A DNA stretch of 64,000 nt from RGIG6165 sp045545175 (GTDB lineage: Bacteria > Bacillota > Clostridia > Oscillospirales > Feifaniaceae), in contig JAZQAK010000024.1 of the NCBI GenBank assembly GCA_045545175.1, positions 90,032 to 154,031 on the forward strand. The letters run 5' to 3'. The notes below the pieces were generated by a model. It saw only the letters and a list, made by a program, of their open reading frames with translations, did not search any database and was not told the DNA's origin. The position numbers were made by a program, and so were the translations under genes. The first letter of the stretch is position 1; every line of letters starts with the position of its first letter. This document shows, in pieces, positions 60,522-64,000 of the stretch.

Positions 60522-63500
60522 TTAGTTATTTGCAATTACAGGATTCTGGAATACGAATACTGTACCGATATTGCCTATGTTTTCAGGATCAACTGCTGTT
60601 TCCTCTGTAAGTGTTGTGTATGCAAATACGTAGTATACACCTGAATCAGGATCAGTTACAGAGATTGAACCGCCTGCCTGGATATCGTCAACCTTTACAG
60701 TCTGGAAGATGTTGTTGTTTGCTGTGTTGTTGATATTTGTAACCTTGTTTACTGTGTAGTAAACAGTTTCATCACACGTTCTCACAGAAGCAGTTCCGTT
60801 TGTTGTAATGCTGCCGTTTGTAGCAGTTTCGTTGTAAACTTCCTTACCGTTGTCATCATATGACCAACCTGCAGGAACAGTATTAACAATCTTTGAAATC
60901 TTGTTTATGCTGTAGAAATTGCTTCTGTTGTAGTCTGTGTAAGCAAACGTGAGTTCGCCGTTCATAAGGTATGCAATGTCAAGAACAGTACCGTTGCCTT
61001 TCGTGCTCAACTTTGTCTTAATCTTACCGTCTGAGAGAAGCTGGATGTAAACGAGCTGATCCTTTGCAAGACCTTCAAGGAGACCTTCAGGGTTTGCGTC
61101 AGGAGAAACTACTATTGTAGGAAGCTTATCTGAAGTAAAGTCTTCCGTATAGAATGTCTTTGTTTCGCCGTTTGTCCATACATCAACTGCATATCTGTAG
61201 CTCGACTTATTGCCAATCGGGCTTTCACCTGCAACGGACTTCCAGCCTGTAATGATACCGAGAACTCTGTCATCGTTGTATGAAGAAGGAGCTTCAAGTA
61301 CGATCATTGCTACGATTTCACGGTCAGCCTTGATAAGAATCATCTCACCCTGATTGTAGAATTCAGGAATTGTTTCTGCATTGTAGTATGCAGACTCAAT
61401 CATACCATCTTCATCTTCGCCGTAGTACATTCCCTTGAACTCAGCTGCCGGCCAGCCGTAACTTGTAGTTACAGTTGTCTTGTCGCCTGAATAGAAGCCG
61501 TTTTCTTCACTGTAGCAAAGAGTACCATCGAGCTGATAGTATTTCCAGTCGATGTCCTCGTCAGCACCTGTCGGACCGTTTGTTCCAAGATCTTCATAAG
61601 TCATTATGTTCTTGACAACGCCTGTAGCCTCATCAACTTCAAGCTGAACATACTCGTCAACGATTGTGTACTTCTTATTTTCCAGGTCACATGCCCAGAA
61701 TACTTCATCCTGTGAAGATGCTGCCCACTTAGCAGGAACTTCTGTATAGAATGTATACTCAGATTTGTTAAGATCTTTCTCTGTTGCAAGTGAATAGGTC
61801 TTTTCATTGCCGTCCATATCAACAACAGTCATTCCGGCAACAACCTTGTTACCATGTCTGTCTGCTTCTTCTGTTGCGCCAATTACCTTAACGATGTTAA
61901 GACCATAATCTTCCGTAGAATCAACGAGAACCATTGTCATTGCATGACCACAGTCGTCAAGATATATACGAACTGTCTGACCAAGCATATCTCTCATGTT
62001 GTGGAAGAAGCCGTATGAGTCATTGTTTCCTGAAACGTAACGGCTTGTATAACTCTTGCCGTCAACCTTAGCTGACTTACCGTTTGATGCGATAGATTCA
62101 AGCTTGCCTTCTACAGTCTCTGAAACGTTTGCTGTAAGGTAGGGCTGACCGTCACCCTTTATAGTAACATAGAAAGTACCGTATACGGGTCTGCGAGGAT
62201 CGTTGAAATCAAGATCCTTGAACTTTTCAAATCCTATAACGTAGTCCGCTGAATAGAGTGGTGTAGTTTTGCCACCGATAATACCAGTCTGAGCATCGAA
62301 GTCTACGGGTGAACCATCAAGTTCAATGGTCTTTGCATCATAGTTGTACTTTTTAACCTGGTGGGTTGCAGCATGATACTTGATAAACGTATCATACTCA
62401 CCGTTACCGTCTGCGTCAACTACAGTAATGGGATTATCATATGCTCTCGCACTTGTACCCGTAATACGAGAAAGGTTAGTCTCACTCGGGGCATTCTGTT
62501 GTATTGTCCAGTCACCCTTCCATGTCTGGGAGTAGATTGTTTCAAAATAATAGTGTCTTGTTGTTTTTCCGTTCTCAAGGAGGGCTTGAGAAGCGTCAAG
62601 ATAAATCGTAGTACCGTCTACGTTAGCTGAAGCATAACCGCTATTAGCCTTAAACTTGTTAAGTGTGGTTGAAATAGCCGTACTTCTGGAAACAACAGCA
62701 GCAAGCTCATCTTTATCTGTGAGATAAAGTGTGAGATAATGACCGAAAAGGTCATTTATGTCTGCATCGTAATCATATACGTAAGGCTGTTTACCTTCTA
62801 CGAGGTTGCCTGCCTTACCGTCAGCATTCTTCTCATAGAGCCAGAAAGCAACCTGACCTTCTTCAAGCTTAGCACGGCCACTTACTGTAAATACGTCATC
62901 GTATGTACCTGCAAGCATTGCAATATAATTGCTGTCTTTGCCACCGATTTCGTTAAGACCGAATACGAATGTTATAGCGGGCTTTTTCTCATAAATTTCA
63001 TTGCCGTTGACATCCATTCTGCCGGTTGATGAAAGGCAGAGACGGCTGTTTGTCACAAGAAGATTTGCAGCCATCTGTGCAATCTGACCTCTTGTTGCGG
63101 GAGCGTCTGTATCGTTGATAATAACGTCATCAAGAAGACCGTAAGCTCTTGCTTCCTGAATATATCCCATAGGATATGAAAGTTCTTTATCCGTAACGCA
63201 TGTTACGATCATCTTAACAGCTTCCTTAACAGCAACGTTGTTGTTGGGAAGGAAAGTACCGTCACCGTAACCGCCGACAATCTTATTAAGATATGCCCAG
63301 TTAACGTGACCTGCAAACCAAGCGTTTGTAGCAACGTCATCAAAGTTTGATTCAGAAGCAAACATTTTGCCTTCTGCATCAACAAGTCCGTTAAATATTA
63401 CGTAAACAATTTTAGAGAACTCAGCTCTTGTAATATTGTTTTCGGGTTTGAACGTACCGTCCTCATAACCTCCGAGTATTTTCAGAGATGCGAGAAGATC

Positions 63501-63629
63501 GATTGCCTGCTCATAATCGCCGCCTGCAGCAACGTCCGGGAACACTGATGCATTAGCTGTAACTGCTACAGATGAGAGCATAAGTGCTACCACGAGAAGC
63601 ATCGAAAGTACTTTTGTAATCTTTCTCAT
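60522..63629 (-). CDS. S-layer homology (SLH) domain surface protein B
   Basis: A 1035-residue paralogue of protein A. Signal peptide (KVLSMLLVVALMLSSVAVTA), SLH module 1 (FPDVAAGGDYEQAIDLLASL, GGYEDGTFKPENNITRAEFS), module 2 (VGGYGDGTFLPNNNVAVKEA) and module 3 (PMGYIQEARAYGLLDDVI, ATRGQIAQMAANLL), then about 830 residues of beta-rich repeat-like surface domain ending in YTTLTEETAVDPENIGNIG. Likely a wall-anchored S-layer or S-layer-associated protein. The start follows ATAGGAGGATATTT. Own promoter and terminator; codon use suggests high expression. It lies between the rRNA operon end and its paralogue. Confidence 0.93.
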   Translation of the reverse strand: MRKITKVLSMLLVVALMLSSVAVTANASVFPDVAAGGDYEQAIDLLASLKILGGYEDGTFKPENNITRAEFSKIVYVIFNGLVDAEGKMFASESNFDDVATNAWFAGHVNWAYLNKIVGGYGDGTFLPNNNVAVKEAVKMIVTCVTDKELSYPMGYIQEARAYGLLDDVIINDTDAPATRGQIAQMAANLLVTNSRLCLSSTGRMDVNGNEIYEKKPAITFVFGLNEIGGKDSNYIAMLAGTYDDVFTVSGRAKLEEGQVAFWLYEKNADGKAGNLVEGKQPYVYDYDADINDLFGHYLTLYLTDKDELAAVVSRSTAISTTLNKFKANSGYASANVDGTTIYLDASQALLENGKTTRHYYFETIYSQTWKGDWTIQQNAPSETNLSRITGTSARAYDNPITVVDADGNGEYDTFIKYHAATHQVKKYNYDAKTIELDGSPVDFDAQTGIIGGKTTPLYSADYVIGFEKFKDLDFNDPRRPVYGTFYVTIKGDGQPYLTANVSETVEGKLESIASNGKSAKVDGKSYTSRYVSGNNDSYGFFHNMRDMLGQTVRIYLDDCGHAMTMVLVDSTEDYGLNIVKVIGATEEADRHGNKVVAGMTVVDMDGNEKTYSLATEKDLNKSEYTFYTEVPAKWAASSQDEVFWACDLENKKYTIVDEYVQLEVDEATGVVKNIMTYEDLGTNGPTGADEDIDWKYYQLDGTLCYSEENGFYSGDKTTVTTSYGWPAAEFKGMYYGEDEDGMIESAYYNAETIPEFYNQGEMILIKADREIVAMIVLEAPSSYNDDRVLGIITGWKSVAGESPIGNKSSYRYAVDVWTNGETKTFYTEDFTSDKLPTIVVSPDANPEGLLEGLAKDQLVYIQLLSDGKIKTKLSTKGNGTVLDIAYLMNGELTFAYTDYNRSNFYSINKISKIVNTVPAGWSYDDNGKEVYNETATNGSITTNGTASVRTCDETVYYTVNKVTNINNTANNNIFQTVKVDDIQAGGSISVTDPDSGVYYVFAYTTLTEETAVDPENIGNIGTVFVFQNPVIANN

Positions 63630-63682
63630 AAATATCCTCCTATTTTTATGGAAACTACTCCATAATATATTTTTACTGTTAC

Positions 63683-63711
63683 AGTATAACTTACTTTTAT
63701 ACCATTTGCAA
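63683..63711 (-). promoter_or_regulatory. Promoter of SLH protein B
   Basis: Minus-strand TTGCAA (63706-63711), 17-bp spacer, TATACT (63683-63688); the same -35 and spacing as SLH protein A. Confidence 0.75.
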
Positions 63712-63823
63712 GAGTATTGTTACAATGTAATAAAATTGTAATAATAACAAAAGTTAAAAGAGTGCATTTTGCATTCTTTTAACTAAAAAAATAACTTTTT
63801 ATTTACAAGACTTCGGATTATAA

Positions 63824-63858
63824 ACAAAAAAAGAGAGTATCGAAAAGATACTCTCTTT
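63824..63858 (-). terminator. rRNA operon terminator
   Basis: Minus-strand AAAGAGAGTATC / GATACTCTCTTT stem with loop TTTTC, followed by a long T-rich tail, directly after the 5S gene. Confidence 0.9.
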
Positions 63859-63860
63859 AG

Positions 63861-63977
63861 GGTGTTGGCGTCTTCCTATCTTCCCAGGCCGCTTCCAGCC
63901 AAGTATTTTCAGCACCGCAGAGCTTAACTACCGTGTTCGGAATGGGAACGGGTGAACCTCTGTGTCATAAACACCAA
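63861..63977 (-). rRNA. rrf: 5S ribosomal RNA
   Basis: The minus strand reads the bacterial 5S signature: CCCGTTCCCATTCCGAACAC, then GGTAGTTAAGCTCTGCGG and GCTGAAAATACTTGGC, ending GACGCCAACACC that pairs with GGTGTT at the 5' end. The length of about 117 nt is normal; exact ends are approximate. The 23S gene should lie beyond the right edge. Confidence 0.95.
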
Positions 63978-64000
63978 CTAAGGTATATTCAATACACCTT

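Noticed and set aside
57288..63629. SLH genes as adhesin phase-variation cassette
   Set aside because: No inverted repeats, recombinase or promoter inversion site flank the pair; they look like ordinary tandem duplicates.
1..64000. CRISPR array, prophage or integrative element
   Set aside because: No regularly spaced direct repeats, integrase, transposase or phage structural genes were seen anywhere in the window.

Overview
The window looks like chromosomal DNA of an anaerobic, low-to-moderate GC member of the Firmicutes, class Clostridia, probably an uncultured gut-type species. This is an inference. It rests on strong GGAGG-type ribosome binding sites, frequent GTG/TTG starts, pyruvate formate-lyase with its activase, a flavodiiron/rubredoxin oxygen-defence set, a ywiB-argS gene pair, DUF951 next to prfA, G5/3D-domain and S-layer-homology (SLH) proteins, and a SpoIIIE/FtsK translocase. 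No phage, CRISPR array, integrase or transposase was seen. Most of the window is ordinary core genome.

Layout. 0-4.5 kb: a GH38 alpha-mannosidase convergent with a membrane-anchored zinc-ribbon protein. 4.7-9.4 kb (minus strand): a possible 52-residue membrane peptide, a ZIP metal transporter, a BFD-like [2Fe-2S] protein, rubredoxin, a flavodiiron protein, then two half-size chromate transporters behind asnA. 9.5-11.8 kb: a secreted glycosidase/amidase. 11.9-17.9 kb (plus): ilvE, then DUF951-prfA-tsaC-coaE-slt-M18 peptidase. 17.9-19.7 kb (minus): CYTH protein, G5/3D protein, cupin. 19.8-22.7 kb (plus): iron alcohol dehydrogenase, HAD phosphatase, putative manganese exporter. 22.9-25 kb (minus): an XRE-helix-turn-helix/ProC fusion and a D-2-hydroxyacid dehydrogenase. 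25.2-28.3 kb: pflB-pflA. 28.3-36.3 kb: two exported proteins, ywiB-argS, a CtpA-type protease, ferredoxin, and three RNA methyltransferases. 36.3-42.6 kb: ClpP-like TepA, uppP, ftsK, a P-II-like protein with a CPA2 antiporter, a lipoprotein and a 40-residue Asn/Gln/Lys peptide.

42.6-52.4 kb (minus) is the most informative region: one branched-chain amino acid operon. In transcription order it carries a promoter with a perfect palindrome in its spacer, a 30-residue Ile/Val/Leu-rich leader peptide, an attenuator terminator, a roughly 230-bp inverted-repeat element, then ilvB-ilvN-ilvC-ilvD-cimA-leuC-leuD-leuB. Citramalate synthase stands where leuA would be expected, which points to threonine-independent isoleucine synthesis from pyruvate. 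52.5-57.2 kb (minus): tadA, a CPBP protease, a two-domain kinase, a MATE pump, an RsmJ-like methyltransferase and tRNA-Arg(CCU). 57.3-63.6 kb (minus): two tandem SLH surface-protein paralogues with near-identical promoters. The right edge holds a 5S rRNA and its terminator, the end of an rRNA operon that continues outside the window.

A recurring theme is terminator-like hairpins placed directly in front of the next co-directional gene. At tepA and at the Asn/Gln/Lys peptide the hairpin also buries the ribosome binding site. The best candidates for something undescribed are the XRE-ProC fusion, the ilv attenuator with its inserted palindromic element, and the hairpin-gated starts.
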